A DNA stretch of 32,224 nt from Bacteroidota bacterium (lineage in GTDB: Bacteria > Bacteroidota > Bacteroidia > UKL13-3), in the NCBI GenBank assembly GCA_030699355.1, contig JAUYMZ010000452.1, positions 1 to 32,224 of the forward strand, in the 5' to 3' direction. Below are positions 7,838-17,628 of the stretch, piece by piece (the stretch's first letter is position 1; every line of letters starts with the position of its first letter). Made by a program: the position numbers and the translations under genes. The notes below the pieces were generated by a model. The model did no database searches, had not been told where the DNA came from, and was given only the letters and a program-made list of their open reading frames with translations.

Positions 7838-8977
7838 TTAGAATTTCTTTCCGTGGGTACTGGCTATAATCTTTTTTAGTAAGCGAGGAAACGGCTTAAG
7901 TGCCATTATTACCAACCAAGTAATTTGGGTTGATCCAAATAGCTTTTGAAACAATCTGCCTACTCTTAGGCGTGTAGAAAAATTTTGATGCCAAGCCTTT
8001 CTGTAATTTTCTTCAAACAAGGCACGTGCCTGTTCGTCTTCGCAGTTTGAAGGGAATAATTTGCTCAAAATATCTGCCGCACGCATGGCCATGCTCATCC
8101 CATTCCCGCACAATGGAGCAATCAGTCCTGCCGCATCTCCCAACATTATTACATGTTGCTCTATCAGCGGCTTAGGTTCAAACCGAATTTGTGATATTAC
8201 CAAGGGTTTTTGATATACTATGGTAGACTCAGTAAATATTTTTTTTAAGCGCGGATTTTGATAAAGCACAGCTGCTTCCATTTCTTTAATTTGATTGCCA
8301 TGTTTGCTTAAATTTTCTTGGGTGGTTAAGTAACACAAGCAATAGGTTTCTTGGTCTATTTTTGAAATACCACAATATCCATCTTTAAAATTATGAAGCT
8401 CAATTAAATTGTTGGCAAAGTTGGTTTTGATATGGTATTTTACACCAATATAATTGTCTTTTCCTTGTTTAATTTCTTGGGTAAATGCCCTGTTGAGTTG
8501 AAGGTCTAAATTGCTTTTCTTGCCATAAGCACCAAAAGCATAATAACTCTTAAAAGTTCCAGAACTGCTGCTTATTGTAAATTTATTTTGTTCAAATTGA
8601 ACTGCCGTTACTTTGCAATTTTGATGGGCAACAACGCCAACTTTGAGGGCTTGGTTAAACAATAATGTATCGAGTGTATACCTCGAAATGCCAAATCCGC
8701 CTAAATCTAAATTTTGTTGTAGGTAATAACCATTTGGTGCGCTGATACCCAATTGTGATATAATGGGCAGGTTCATGTCTTTTAATGGAATGCCACACGA
8801 TTCAATAAAATCCCAGCTTTCAAGAGAAATATACTCTCCGCATACTTTGTGAAAAGGGTAAGTTTCTTTTTCTAACAAAAGCACTTTTTTACCTTGTTGA
8901 GCCAGTTTAATAGAAAGGGTTAATCCTCCTAATCCACCGCCAATAATGGCCGCATCAAATATGTTATCTTGCTGCAT
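7838..8977 (-). CDS. NAD(P)/FAD-dependent oxidoreductase (geranylgeranyl-reductase/SrsC-like)
   Basis: The product is 379 aa. The N-terminal dinucleotide-binding motif GGGLGG (residues 12-17) is followed by LLLEKE and HKVCGEYIS. The second FAD motif LGDAAGLIAPLCGNGMSMAM lies in the C-terminal half. This is the group 2 flavoprotein monooxygenase / geranylgeranyl-reductase-like superfamily. Its ATG lies inside the end of the methyltransferase gene (14-base overlap), so the two are translated together. In other bacteria a type III polyketide synthase, a methyltransferase of this kind and a flavoprotein form one operon making alkylresorcinols and quinones (srsABC in Streptomyces griseus). A ring hydroxylase or reductase role is inferred from that. 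No polyketide synthase is in the window. Confidence 0.87.
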   Translation of the reverse strand: MQQDNIFDAAIIGGGLGGLTLSIKLAQQGKKVLLLEKETYPFHKVCGEYISLESWDFIESCGIPLKDMNLPIISQLGISAPNGYYLQQNLDLGGFGISRYTLDTLLFNQALKVGVVAHQNCKVTAVQFEQNKFTISSSSGTFKSYYAFGAYGKKSNLDLQLNRAFTQEIKQGKDNYIGVKYHIKTNFANNLIELHNFKDGYCGISKIDQETYCLCYLTTQENLSKHGNQIKEMEAAVLYQNPRLKKIFTESTIVYQKPLVISQIRFEPKPLIEQHVIMLGDAAGLIAPLCGNGMSMAMRAADILSKLFPSNCEDEQARALFEENYRKAWHQNFSTRLRVGRLFQKLFGSTQITWLVIMALKPFPRLLKKIIASTHGKKF

Positions 8978-9674
8978 GTTTATAAACGATTAACCACCTA
9001 AAAGCCCACTTCCAATTAATTTGTATGTTTATAAAAGAATTTTCTGGCAGTAATTGTTTAAGTTCTTGGTAAGAAAATCCTCTTTTTACAGATAAGCACG
9101 CGTCATTTTTTACCAAATAACTCGATGAAAATAATTGGGTCAGCCATTTAATACTATAATAGGCAAATGGATGGCGATGTAAATCGTTGATGAAAAATCC
9201 TAGGGTAGATTGCTGCTTCATTTTTAAAAATAATTCTTCCAAGGCGGGTTCTTTAAAATGGTGGCAAAACAATGCGTTTAGTATAATGTCAAATTTTTGA
9301 TGCCTATTTAAAAAGTCGCGATAGTCAGCGCAAACAAAGCTGATTTCTGGGTAGTTTTCACAATGTTTTTGCGCAAATTGTATGCATTCTTTTTTTAAAT
9401 CTACGCCAACTAATTGCAACTTTAAATTGTTTTTTCTGGCCCAATTGGCAATGCTTCTTAGATTGTCTCCGCCACCGCAACCAATATCTAAAACAGTATA
9501 AGTTTTTGTGTCTTGTAAATGAAAAGAGGCCATGGCATTACAAGTAACGGCATGGCCTCCTAAAAATGTGTTTATGGTGTTTAGTTCGTGAAGGTTTACA
9601 TGTAAATCTGGCGCAGGAATATTGTCCTCATCCAACAATTCTAATTCGTAGCTTCGCTCTCTAAACTGTGGCAT
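8964..9674 (-). CDS. Class I SAM-dependent methyltransferase (SrsB-like)
   Basis: The product is 236 aa. The SAM-binding motif I, VLDIGCGGGDN, is near residues 61-71, with an acidic residue ending strand 2 (LVGVDLK). The conserved start (FRERSYELELLDEDNI) and the block NDLHRHPFAYYSIKWLT, then VKNDACLSVKRGF, are characteristic of methyltransferases coded next to type III polyketide synthases and FAD oxidoreductases. The probable substrate is a phenolic or quinone-like lipid; this is inference from the family. The gene follows the fumarylacetoacetase-family gene by 9 bp and overlaps the FAD oxidoreductase gene by 14 bases. Confidence 0.87.
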   Translation of the reverse strand: MPQFRERSYELELLDEDNIPAPDLHVNLHELNTINTFLGGHAVTCNAMASFHLQDTKTYTVLDIGCGGGDNLRSIANWARKNNLKLQLVGVDLKKECIQFAQKHCENYPEISFVCADYRDFLNRHQKFDIILNALFCHHFKEPALEELFLKMKQQSTLGFFINDLHRHPFAYYSIKWLTQLFSSSYLVKNDACLSVKRGFSYQELKQLLPENSFINIQINWKWAFRWLIVYKHAAR

Positions 9675-9683
9675 ATCCTTATT

Positions 9684-10694
9684 TTATGCCTGTACTTTTT
9701 TAATTTTTAATAAACTAAAATCGGTGTTCTCTTTGCGAATGGTATTGCTAAGTTTTCCTAAGCCATCAATCTCCATTTCTACCACATCTCCATCTTGCAG
9801 CCACTGAGGTTTAAAGTTTTTATCGTTTAATAAACCTGTACCGTTTAATTCAAGAAAGCATCCCGTGCCCACAGTACCAGAGCCAATCACATCTCCTGGC
9901 AAAATATCAACACCATAAGCGCAACGCTCAATAATTTCAGCAAAAGTCCAATCCATATCTCCCACACTTCCTTCACTCACCAAAACACCGTTTACCCAGC
10001 ATTTCATGGTTAAGTTATAGCTGTTTCCAATATGGCCAGCTTTTGCCGGAACTTTATATGATTCAAGTTCATCAGGTGTCACAAAATAGGGACCAATTAC
10101 GGTAGAGAAATCTTTACCTTTTGCCGGTCCTAGGTTGAGTAGCATTTCCTCCATTTGCAGGGTTCTTGCGCTCATATCGTTCATAATCATGTAACCTGCA
10201 ATATAGTTATCGGCTTCAGAGGCTTTAATATTTCTTCCTTTTTTGCCAATTACAATGGCTGCTTCCAATTCAAAATCTAACTTTTGAAAATGATCTGGCA
10301 TGCAATAAATCTCTCCCGGACCTTGCACTGCATTGTGGTTGGTAAAGTAGAAAATAGGATATTGGTCAAATTCCTCAATCATGGGTACACCGCGATTTCT
10401 TCGGGCCGCTGCCACGTGTTGTCTAAAGGCATAACCATCTCTGCAAGAAGTTGGGTTAGGAACAGGTGCTTCCAATTTAACTTCAGAGAGCTGTATGGGT
10501 TCAAGCAAATTGGGATTGCTTTTGAGTTGTTCATCCAGAGATTTAGCCAAATTCATGGTTTCTTCTCCGCCTTGCAAAAAGGCTAACATATTATCTGGAA
10601 GTTGGCTATTTAATTGGTGTGTTGGCCAAATATGTGAATTTTGAAAAATGCCTAACTGCGTTTTTCCGCCATGTGTATAGGTTACTAATTTCAT
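9684..10694 (-). CDS. Fumarylacetoacetate hydrolase family protein
   Basis: The product is 336 aa, the usual length of bacterial two-domain FAH enzymes. The metal-binding FELEAAIVIGKKG and the downstream MNDMSARTLQMEE are present, as is the C-terminal core GDVIGSGTVGTG. The family cleaves a C-C bond in 3,5-diketo acids; the close fit suggests fumarylacetoacetase, the last step of tyrosine/homogentisate breakdown. No other gene of that pathway is in the window, so the substrate is not proven. I choose the ATG at 10694 (MKLVTYTHGG, typical for the family), one base after the SPOR gene stop. An upstream TTG at 10730 would add 12 atypical residues. Confidence 0.9.
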   Translation of the reverse strand: MKLVTYTHGGKTQLGIFQNSHIWPTHQLNSQLPDNMLAFLQGGEETMNLAKSLDEQLKSNPNLLEPIQLSEVKLEAPVPNPTSCRDGYAFRQHVAAARRNRGVPMIEEFDQYPIFYFTNHNAVQGPGEIYCMPDHFQKLDFELEAAIVIGKKGRNIKASEADNYIAGYMIMNDMSARTLQMEEMLLNLGPAKGKDFSTVIGPYFVTPDELESYKVPAKAGHIGNSYNLTMKCWVNGVLVSEGSVGDMDWTFAEIIERCAYGVDILPGDVIGSGTVGTGCFLELNGTGLLNDKNFKPQWLQDGDVVEMEIDGLGKLSNTIRKENTDFSLLKIKKVQA

Positions 10695-10695
10695 A

Positions 10696-11082
10696 TTATA
10701 ATTTAGGTAGGTTAATTTTGTCTGGTACAATTAAAATTTGCCCATAAAATTTTTGCAATTGCTGGTACATCGATTGGGCTTCAATTAAATTTCTATAATC
10801 GCCAACACGCAATTTAAAATAAGGCTGCTGGTAAATGAGGTAAATTTGTTCTTCGGGAAAATCAGTTAAAAAACGTGTTCTTAAAGCATTGGCATTGTTT
10901 CTGTCTGAACCGGTAAATATTTGAATTCGATACCCCTCCATAGACTGACTCGCTTTATTGATTTCGATATTTTTCAATACCAAAGAATCCAAATGGGAAT
11001 CTGCCTCTAACACCACTTTATCTTGTGCTTTTACCAAGTGTAAGCAAAAAATAAGTGAAAGTGTGATAATCAACTTTTTCAT
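10696..11082 (-). CDS. Exported SPOR-domain protein
   Basis: The product is 128 aa. It has a signal peptide (residues 1-19, MKKLIITLSLIFCLHLVKA) and a C-terminal SPOR-like repeat from about residue 48 (YRIQIFTGSDRNNANALRTR ... FKLRVGDYRNLIEAQSMYQQL). SPOR domains bind peptidoglycan with denuded glycan strands, so this is probably a small periplasmic cell-wall-binding protein. The ATG at 11082 is chosen because it yields the signal peptide and lies 4 bp after the deoC stop; a longer in-frame reading up to 11151 lacks an export signal and would overlap deoC. The partner is unknown. Confidence 0.85.
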   Translation of the reverse strand: MKKLIITLSLIFCLHLVKAQDKVVLEADSHLDSLVLKNIEINKASQSMEGYRIQIFTGSDRNNANALRTRFLTDFPEEQIYLIYQQPYFKLRVGDYRNLIEAQSMYQQLQKFYGQILIVPDKINLPKL

Positions 11083-11086
11083 ATTT

Positions 11087-11740
11087 TTAGATTGTAGGTT
11101 GAACCAATGTAATACTTGCAGAAGTTCCAATTCTAGCGGCTCCGGCTTCAATTAATTCTTCTGCAAACTTGCTTGTTTTAATGCCACCTGCTGCTTTAAT
11201 TTTAATTTTTGCTGGCAAAGATTTTCGCATTATTTTAAGGGCATCAAGGGTGGCTCCTTCAGGACCAAATCCGGTAGATGTTTTTACAAAATCTGCTTCA
11301 CAATCGGCGCAAATTTTGCAAATAAGCTTAATCTCTTCCTCGTTTAAATAGCAAGTTTCGATGATTATTTTTACCTGTTTATTTTGTAAATGACAAGCCG
11401 TAATAACTGCTTGGATATCGTTTTGTACGGTTGCTATATCTCCGCTTTTAAATGCGGCAATATTGAGTACCATGTCTATCTCATCTGCCCCCGAGTTGAT
11501 GGCTTTTTTAGTTTCTTCAACCTTACTAGAAACAGTATTGTATCCAAACGGAAAGCCCACTACAGAAATAATTTTTACAGGTGCTTTTTTAATGGTTTTT
11601 TTGGCAAGCTGAACGTAATACGGAGGCACACAAACTCCATAGAATCCATGCTCAATGGCCTCTTGACACAATTGCACTATATCGTTCGTTAGTGCATTTG
11701 GCTTTAGGTTGGTATGTTCTATATAGTTTGCTAAATTCAT
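11087..11740 (-). CDS. deoC: Deoxyribose-phosphate aldolase
   Basis: The product is 217 aa. It cleaves 2-deoxyribose-5-phosphate to glyceraldehyde-3-phosphate and acetaldehyde in deoxynucleoside breakdown. The Schiff-base lysine is K153 in DFVKTSTGFG. The proton-relay residues are D89 (EIDMVLNI) and K182 (IKIKAAGGIKT), matching D102, K167 and K201 of the E. coli enzyme. I start at the ATG at 11740 (MNLANYIEHTNL), typical for the family and 5 bp after the secA stop. A longer reading to 11806 would overlap the end of secA. Confidence 0.96.
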   Translation of the reverse strand: MNLANYIEHTNLKPNALTNDIVQLCQEAIEHGFYGVCVPPYYVQLAKKTIKKAPVKIISVVGFPFGYNTVSSKVEETKKAINSGADEIDMVLNIAAFKSGDIATVQNDIQAVITACHLQNKQVKIIIETCYLNEEEIKLICKICADCEADFVKTSTGFGPEGATLDALKIMRKSLPAKIKIKAAGGIKTSKFAEELIEAGAARIGTSASITLVQPTI

Positions 11741-11745
11741 TATTC

Positions 11746-14700
11746 TTAGTTTAAGTCTTCTTTTCCATGGCAAGATTTGTACTTTTTGCCACTGCCACAC
11801 GGACAAACATCGTTTCTTCCAATTTTTACTACGCCTTTTACTTGAGCAGGTTTTTGTGGTTCTTGTGCACCTTGTGCTGCTTGTTGATTATTGCGTTGTG
11901 CCTCGGCTAAATCATCTGTTCTCGATGTTTTTAGTCGGCTTGTATCTACTCTTTTTGGTTGTTCGGCTTGTTTTACTTCAGCGGCACTTTCAACCGGAAT
12001 AAAACCTTTAAACAACATACCCAACACTTGTTTATGAATGCGCGAAAGCATTCCTTTAAACAAATTAAACGACTCTAATTTGTAAATTAACAAAGGATCT
12101 TTTTGCTCAAAAACTGCATTCTGAGAACTTTGCTTTAAATCATCCATCTCACGCAAATGTTCTTTCCAATCGTTATCAATTACAAATAGAGAGGCAAACT
12201 TTTCGTATGTTTTACTTATCTCTTTGGCTTCTGTTTCAAAAGCTTTTTTAAGATTTACTGGTATTTGCATGTTGTGTATACCATCACTAATAGGCACAGA
12301 GATAGATTCAAATTGAGCCCCTTTATTGTTGTATACATCTTGTATAACTGGCCAAGCCATTTTAGCCATTTCGCTTGTTTTGTGATAGTATTGAGCCAAT
12401 AATTCGTCAAATAATTTATCACTCACCGCATGTAATTTGCCCCCTAAAAAGTCTTCTTCACTTAAGGTTGTTTCGTAGGCAAAAATGCGCATTACCTCAA
12501 ACTTAAACTCTGAATAATTTTTCTGTTCTTGATAGGTTTCAACCAACTCTTCGCAGGTATCTGCCAACATATTGCTAATGTCTAACGCTAATTTATCTCC
12601 GTATAGTGCATTTCTACGTTTGCTGTAAATTACCTCCCTTTGAGAGTTCATTACATCATCATATTCTAAGAGTCTTTTACGTATTCCAAAGTTATTTTGT
12701 TCTACCCGTTTTTGGGCTCTTTCAATATTTTTGGTAATGAGTGAGTGCTCAATATTTTCGCCCTCTTTCATTCCCAATTTATCCATAATCCCTGCAATTC
12801 GTTCTGAACCAAATAAGCGCATTAAATCATCTTCCAATGAAACAAAGAATTTAGATGAACCTGGGTCGCCTTGTCTACCTGCACGACCTCTTAGCTGTCT
12901 ATCTACCCTTCTACTTTCATGGCGTTCTGTACCAATAATAGCTAAACCTCCCACTTCTTTTACCCCTTCGCCAAGCTTAATGTCGGTTCCCCTTCCAGCC
13001 ATATTGGTGGCAATAGTAACCGCGCTTTTTTGTCCGGCTTCTGCCACAATATCTGCTTCCTTTTGATGTTGTTTGGCATTCAAAACATTGTGCTTAATCT
13101 TGCGCATGGCAAGCATTCTGCCCAATAACTCACTCACCTCAACAGAGGTTGTACCCACCAATACTGGTCGGCCTGCTTCTGTTAATCGAACAATCTCGTC
13201 TATTACGGCATTGTATTTTTCGCGCTTAGTTTTGTAAATAACATCCTCATCATCTTTTCTAGAAATGGCTCTGTTGGTTGGTATTTCTACCACGTCTAAC
13301 TTGTAAATTTCCCAGAATTCACCTGCTTCCGTGGTGGCTGTACCTGTCATACCACAAAGTTTGTGGTACATTCTAAAGAAGTTCTGTAAGGTAACAGTTG
13401 CGTATGTTTGGGTAGCTGCTTCAACTTTTACATTTTCTTTGGCTTCTATCGCTTGATGTAATCCATCGCTGTATCTTCTGCCATCTAAAACACGACCCGT
13501 CTGCTCGTCTACAATTTTAACTTTACTATCCTGAATAATGTATTCTACATCTCTCTCAAACATGCAATATGCTTTTAAGAGCTGATTGATGGTATGAATA
13601 CGCTCAGATTTAATCGTAAACTCAAGCATTAATTGCTCCTTGCGTTTGGCTTTTTCATCCTCAGGTAAGCTAGATTTTTCTATTTCTGCTATTTCTGAAC
13701 CTACATCTGGAATAATAAAAAAGTGGGGATCTTCTCCCGAGGAAGTAATAAATTCAGCTCCTTTTTCGGTTAAATCTACCGAGTTTAGTTTTTCATCAAT
13801 AACAAAATATAAATCAGCATCTACTTTATGCATTTCCTTTTGTTGGTCTTGCAAATAATAGTTTTCTGTTTTGTTCATTATTTGGCGAGTTCCTGGTTCA
13901 CCCAAAAACTTAATTACCGCCGAATTTTTTGGTAATCCTCTATAAGCTTGGAATAACTTAAAACCGCCTTCTTTTTCATTGTTGGCCGCAATTAATTTTT
14001 TTGCATCTGCCAAGGCTGTGCTCAAATATGTTTTTTGGGCGTTAACCAATTTTTCAATTCTTGGTTTTAAAGCATAAAACTGTTGGTCGTCTCCACGTGG
14101 CACCGGACCAGAGATAATGAGTGGGGTTCTGGCATCATCAATTAATACAGAATCTACCTCATCCACCATAGCAAAGTGGTGTTTGCGCTGAACCAACTCT
14201 TCTAAGCCATTGGCCATATTATCGCGCAAGTAATCAAAACCAAACTCATTGTTTGTACCGTAGGTAATATCTGCTTGGTAAGCCTTTCTACGCTCTGCCG
14301 AATTGGGTTGGTGGTAATCTATACAATCTACACTTAAACCATGGAATTCAAATAAAGGGGCATTCCATTCGCAATCCCTTCTGGCAAGGTAATCGTTTAC
14401 GGTTACAATATGAACACCAAGGCCGGCTAATGCATTTAGGTACGACGGTAAGGTAGAAACCAAAGTTTTTCCTTCACCCGTTGCCATTTCCGAAATTTTA
14501 CCTTTATGCAAAACCATACCACCAATCAACTGAACATCGTAATGAACCATGTTCCAGGTAATCATTTGACCTGCGGCTTCCCAAGAATTGCCCCAAATAG
14601 CTTTGTCGCCTTCTATTTTTACAGGTTTTTTAACCCTGGTTCTAGCACTTAATTCTTTGTCGTAATTAGTTGCCGTAACCACCAATTGTTTGTTCTCACT

Positions 14701-15075
14701 AAGTCTTCTGGCAGTTTCTTTTATAACCGCAAAAGCCTCCGGTAAAATTTCATTGAGCACAACCTCTAGTTCTTGGTCGCGTTTCTTTTTTAGAACCTCA
14801 ATTTCTTTAAACAAATCATCCTTTTTAACTAAATCTATTTGGTCTGCTTTTGTTTCTTGTAAAATTTCAGCTATGGTATCATCAATTTCTTTTAATCTGG
14901 CCTCAATGGTGTGTTTAAACTCAGCTGTTTTGCCGCGCAATTCATCATCACTTAAGCTGCTCAATTGAGCATATGCCGCATTAATTTCTGTAACTATCGG
15001 ATATAATTCTTTTAAATCGCGATCGGCCTTACTGCCAAAAATTTTAGTAATGCCTTTAAAAATGCTTCCAATCAT
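11746..15075 (-). CDS. secA: Preprotein translocase ATPase SecA
   Basis: The product is 1109 aa, about 200 longer than E. coli SecA. SecA drives secretory proteins through SecYEG with ATP. Walker A is MATGEGKT at residues 197-204, the DEAD-like box is [16 protein letters not shown], and [11 protein letters not shown] and the [13 protein letters not shown] block of the second motor domain are intact. A coiled-coil-like insertion at about 58-155 pushes Walker A some 95 residues down, as is usual in Bacteroidota. The C-terminus has a Gln/Ala-rich linker and a complete SEC-C zinc motif ([13 protein letters not shown]). The gene opens the nine-gene minus run, with 282 bp of non-coding DNA upstream that should hold its promoter. 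Confidence 0.98.
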   Translation of the reverse strand: MIGSIFKGITKIFGSKADRDLKELYPIVTEINAAYAQLSSLSDDELRGKTAEFKHTIEARLKEIDDTIAEILQETKADQIDLVKKDDLFKEIEVLKKKRDQELEVVLNEILPEAFAVIKETARRLSENKQLVVTATNYDKELSARTRVKKPVKIEGDKAIWGNSWEAAGQMITWNMVHYDVQLIGGMVLHKGKISEMATGEGKTLVSTLPSYLNALAGLGVHIVTVNDYLARRDCEWNAPLFEFHGLSVDCIDYHQPNSAERRKAYQADITYGTNNEFGFDYLRDNMANGLEELVQRKHHFAMVDEVDSVLIDDARTPLIISGPVPRGDDQQFYALKPRIEKLVNAQKTYLSTALADAKKLIAANNEKEGGFKLFQAYRGLPKNSAVIKFLGEPGTRQIMNKTENYYLQDQQKEMHKVDADLYFVIDEKLNSVDLTEKGAEFITSSGEDPHFFIIPDVGSEIAEIEKSSLPEDEKAKRKEQLMLEFTIKSERIHTINQLLKAYCMFERDVEYIIQDSKVKIVDEQTGRVLDGRRYSDGLHQAIEAKENVKVEAATQTYATVTLQNFFRMYHKLCGMTGTATTEAGEFWEIYKLDVVEIPTNRAISRKDDEDVIYKTKREKYNAVIDEIVRLTEAGRPVLVGTTSVEVSELLGRMLAMRKIKHNVLNAKQHQKEADIVAEAGQKSAVTIATNMAGRGTDIKLGEGVKEVGGLAIIGTERHESRRVDRQLRGRAGRQGDPGSSKFFVSLEDDLMRLFGSERIAGIMDKLGMKEGENIEHSLITKNIERAQKRVEQNNFGIRKRLLEYDDVMNSQREVIYSKRRNALYGDKLALDISNMLADTCEELVETYQEQKNYSEFKFEVMRIFAYETTLSEEDFLGGKLHAVSDKLFDELLAQYYHKTSEMAKMAWPVIQDVYNNKGAQFESISVPISDGIHNMQIPVNLKKAFETEAKEISKTYEKFASLFVIDNDWKEHLREMDDLKQSSQNAVFEQKDPLLIYKLESFNLFKGMLSRIHKQVLGMLFKGFIPVESAAEVKQAEQPKRVDTSRLKTSRTDDLAEAQRNNQQAAQGAQEPQKPAQVKGVVKIGRNDVCPCGSGKKYKSCHGKEDLN

Positions 15076-15357
15076 ATATGTAGGTTTTCTCTTGTATGTC
15101 TATGCAAAATGGGCATAGGGCTGTAAATTTATATTATTTTTCCTTATCGGCATAAATTGTACCAATTATATTTGTTGCTCTAGCTCTTTACCCACGGTAA
15201 TTGGCGCATTTATAGCGGTTTACTTATATATTCCTGAACCAATTACTCGCCATTCATTCTATAAATTTTGCCGTAAATTTTGCCATAATGGCATAGCTCT
15301 TTTTAAAATTAGGTTAATTGGGCTGCTTTTGAAATTTTTAAGTAGGATTTGGCATAT
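15076..15357. other. Non-coding gap upstream of secA
   Basis: This 282-bp AT-rich stretch lies between secA and the next minus-strand gene. It should contain the secA promoter and the 3' end of the proS transcript. I see no open frame, tRNA or strong terminator. One short inverted repeat, TGCCATAATGGCA (15281-15293), follows a near-duplicate AAATTTTGCC (15264-15273 and 15275-15284 region). No good TAnnTTTG element for secA was found. Confidence 0.4.
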
Positions 15358-16044
15358 TTAATCGGGTTGGTCTTGGTTGGCCTGACTTCTAAACCCGAGT
15401 AATTTTCCTGTTGGCATCCCACTGCTATAGCTCATCATATTTTTTTGTTCTAACGAGATATAACTTAAGGCTTCTATGGGTGGGGCCATTAAATCAAAAT
15501 TGAGGCAATATTGTATGGCTTCGGTAAGTATAGAATGTATGCTTTCTTGGTTTATGCAGCATTTTCCAATGTCGTTAAACATAAACGAGAGCGGCCTTTT
15601 CCCTTCAATAAACAAGTGTTGTTCTTTATTCACAAAAACCCTTGCTACCAAATAGCCTAAATCGCCTTCTCTATTGTATTTTATACTGTCGGCCAAAAAA
15701 TTATATATCTGAATCATGCCACAAAATTCGCGCATAGGTTCAGCCTGAATATAAGGATTGCTATGGATAAAATGCCCAGGCGGGAAATCAAAAATATTGG
15801 TATGCATCATGAGCACTAGTGTATCGCCACTAAATTTTAAATGCATTTCATAATCGCCCTTTTCGTAGTACTTTATCTCCACCCGCGATGATGCGCTATC
15901 AATTTCTTGGGAAAGTTTTTCGGCTATTTCTTTGGCTGCCACCTTTAGCATATTAAAAACTTGATAGGTGCTTTTATAGGCCAATTGCTTCGTGGCCGAT
16001 TTTTTTAAAAGCAGTTCTTTTATGCTGGCTAATTTATCTTCCAT
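15358..16044 (-). CDS. Conserved-looking cytoplasmic protein of unknown function, downstream of proS
   Basis: The product is 228 aa with no signal peptide or membrane segment. It begins with a charged helical region (1-50), followed by strand-rich sequence (VEIKYYEKGDYEMHLKFSGD, LVLMMHTNIFDFPPGH), a cluster with two adjacent Cys residues (GKCCINQES), and a flexible tail ending NQDQPD. I do not recognise a family or catalytic motif. It starts 11 bp after proS on the same strand, so the two are probably co-transcribed. Codon use and composition look like the neighbours. A real gene is likely from length and operon position; its function is unknown. Confidence 0.75.
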   Translation of the reverse strand: MEDKLASIKELLLKKSATKQLAYKSTYQVFNMLKVAAKEIAEKLSQEIDSASSRVEIKYYEKGDYEMHLKFSGDTLVLMMHTNIFDFPPGHFIHSNPYIQAEPMREFCGMIQIYNFLADSIKYNREGDLGYLVARVFVNKEQHLFIEGKRPLSFMFNDIGKCCINQESIHSILTEAIQYCLNFDLMAPPIEALSYISLEQKNMMSYSSGMPTGKLLGFRSQANQDQPD

Positions 16045-16055
16045 GGCTTTTTTAT

Positions 16056-17531
16056 TTAATAGGCCCTTGCAAATAAAACGCGTTCTTTAGATTCATTTCC
16101 TGTTAAAATACACTTCCCAAATTCTTGAGCGTTCTCTAAAGGAATACACCTAATAGTTGCTTTTGACAATTCTTTTATTTTTTCTTCTGTTTCAGAAGTA
16201 CCATCCCAATGGGCACTTACAAAGCCAGTTTTGTTTTCTAAAGCATCCATAAACTCATCCCAAGTATCAACGGTATGAATATGTTCGCTTCTATAATCCA
16301 ATGCTTTTTGATAGATATTCTGTTGAATTTGCTCTAGCAAATGTGGGATTTTATGCTCCAAATCTGCGGCACTCATTACCTGCTTTTCTTTGGTATCTCT
16401 TCTAGCCACCTCAACCGTTTCATTTTGCACATCTCTTGGACCAATGGCAATTCTTACTGGAACACCCTTTAGCTCATAATCGGCAAATTTATAACCAGGC
16501 GTTAGGTTTTCTCTATCGTCTAATTTAACAGAAATACCTTGCTTTTTGAGTAATTGAAAATATGCATCGGCCTTTTCCATAACCAAAGTTTTTTCTTCGG
16601 CTTTTCTAAAAATAGGCACAATAACTACTTGTATAGGCGCTAATCTTGGCGGTAAAACCAAGCCTTCATCATCGCTATGGCTCATAATTAAGGCACCCAT
16701 TAAGCGGGTAGAAACGCCCCAAGAGGTAGCCCAAACGTATTCCGATTTATTTTCTTTGCTAACGTATTTAACATCGAAGGCTTTCGCAAAGTTCTGACCT
16801 AAAAAGTGGGAGGTTCCCATTTGCAAAGCTTTACCATCTTGCATCAATCCTTCTATACAATAGGTATCTATAGCTCCAGCAAAACGTTCATTGGCCGATT
16901 TAACTCCTTTTACTACTGGAACTGCTAAAATATTCTCGGCAAAATCTGCATAAACATCCAACATTTTGCGGGTTTCTTCCACCGCTTCTTCGGCTGTTGC
17001 GTGGGCGGTATGACCTTCCTGCCATAAAAATTCGGTTGTACGTAAAAATAATCGGGTACGCATTTCCCATCTTACTACATTGGCCCATTGGTTCAGCAAT
17101 ATAGGTAAGTCTCTATAACTTTGAATCCAGTTTCTATAGGTATTCCAAATAATGGTTTCGCTGGTTGGTCTAACAATTAATTCTTCCTCCAATTTAGCAT
17201 CTGGGTCTACAATTATTTCTTTGGTTTCTGGATCAACTTTAAGTCTGTAATGAGTTACAACCGCGCATTCTTTGGCAAATCCATCTACGTGGCTGGCTTC
17301 TTTGGTAAAGAAAGATTTTGGAATAAAAAGTGGAAAGTAGGCATTAGAGTGTCCAGTCTCTTTAAATCTTCTGTCTAATTCTGCTTGCATTTTTTCCCAA
17401 ATGGCATATCCATATGGTTTTATAATCATGCATCCTTTTACGTCGGAATGCTCCGCCAAATCTGCATTTTTTACAAGATTATTGTACCACGCACTGTAAT
17501 CTTCACTTCTTTTTATTTTTTTAATTTCCAT
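16056..17531 (-). CDS. proS: Prolyl-tRNA synthetase, archaeal/eukaryotic type
   Basis: The product is 491 aa and charges tRNA-Pro with proline. It lacks the large editing insertion of the long bacterial ProRS and has the short architecture: a class II catalytic core with motif 1 region [17 protein letters not shown], motif 2 [20 protein letters not shown], and the TXE proline-binding stretch [12 protein letters not shown]. An anticodon-binding domain and a C-terminal region follow (to RVLFARAY). I choose the ATG at 17531 ([16 protein letters not shown]); an upstream reading to 17579 would run into the probable promoter. It is followed after 11 bp by an unknown gene. Confidence 0.97.
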   Translation of the reverse strand: MEIKKIKRSEDYSAWYNNLVKNADLAEHSDVKGCMIIKPYGYAIWEKMQAELDRRFKETGHSNAYFPLFIPKSFFTKEASHVDGFAKECAVVTHYRLKVDPETKEIIVDPDAKLEEELIVRPTSETIIWNTYRNWIQSYRDLPILLNQWANVVRWEMRTRLFLRTTEFLWQEGHTAHATAEEAVEETRKMLDVYADFAENILAVPVVKGVKSANERFAGAIDTYCIEGLMQDGKALQMGTSHFLGQNFAKAFDVKYVSKENKSEYVWATSWGVSTRLMGALIMSHSDDEGLVLPPRLAPIQVVIVPIFRKAEEKTLVMEKADAYFQLLKKQGISVKLDDRENLTPGYKFADYELKGVPVRIAIGPRDVQNETVEVARRDTKEKQVMSAADLEHKIPHLLEQIQQNIYQKALDYRSEHIHTVDTWDEFMDALENKTGFVSAHWDGTSETEEKIKELSKATIRCIPLENAQEFGKCILTGNESKERVLFARAY

Positions 17532-17576
17532 ATCTTGCTTTTTGGAATAGTATTTGTTTTTGTTAGAAATATAGCA

Positions 17577-17584
17577 CAAAAATA
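17577..17584 (-). promoter_or_regulatory. Candidate -7 element for proS
   Basis: On the minus strand the octamer reads TATTTTTG, a full match to the Bacteroidota -7 consensus TAnnTTTG, 46 bp upstream of the proS ATG. A matching -33 TTG at the right spacing is not evident, so the call is weak. On the plus strand TACTTTTT (17583-17590), 20 bases after a TTTG at 17559-17562, is a possible promoter for the divergent lipoprotein gene. Confidence 0.35.
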
Positions 17585-17628
17585 CTTTTTAGTTGTTACT
17601 TTGTATAAGGAATAAATAATCCATCACT

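Noticed and set aside
10284-10586. 100-aa plus-strand frame, and 11390-11692
   Set aside because: They are antisense to the fumarylacetoacetase-family gene and deoC, which have full family signatures.
11087-11806. Longer deoC with 22 extra N-terminal residues
   Set aside because: The added part would overlap the secA C-terminal zinc motif and does not resemble the family's N-terminus.
14690-14968. 92-aa plus-strand frame, and similar ones at 12731-13066 and 13640-13858
   Set aside because: They are antisense to secA, Ser-rich from complementary codons, with no recognisable start context or motif.
15157-15174. Plus-strand TTG and TATATTTG as a promoter in the gap above secA
   Set aside because: The spacing is only about 8 bases and no plus-strand gene lies downstream.
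15076-15357. Possible riboswitch, SecM-like leader or tRNA upstream of secA
   Set aside because: No conserved tRNA arm, leader peptide frame or stable structure was seen by eye.
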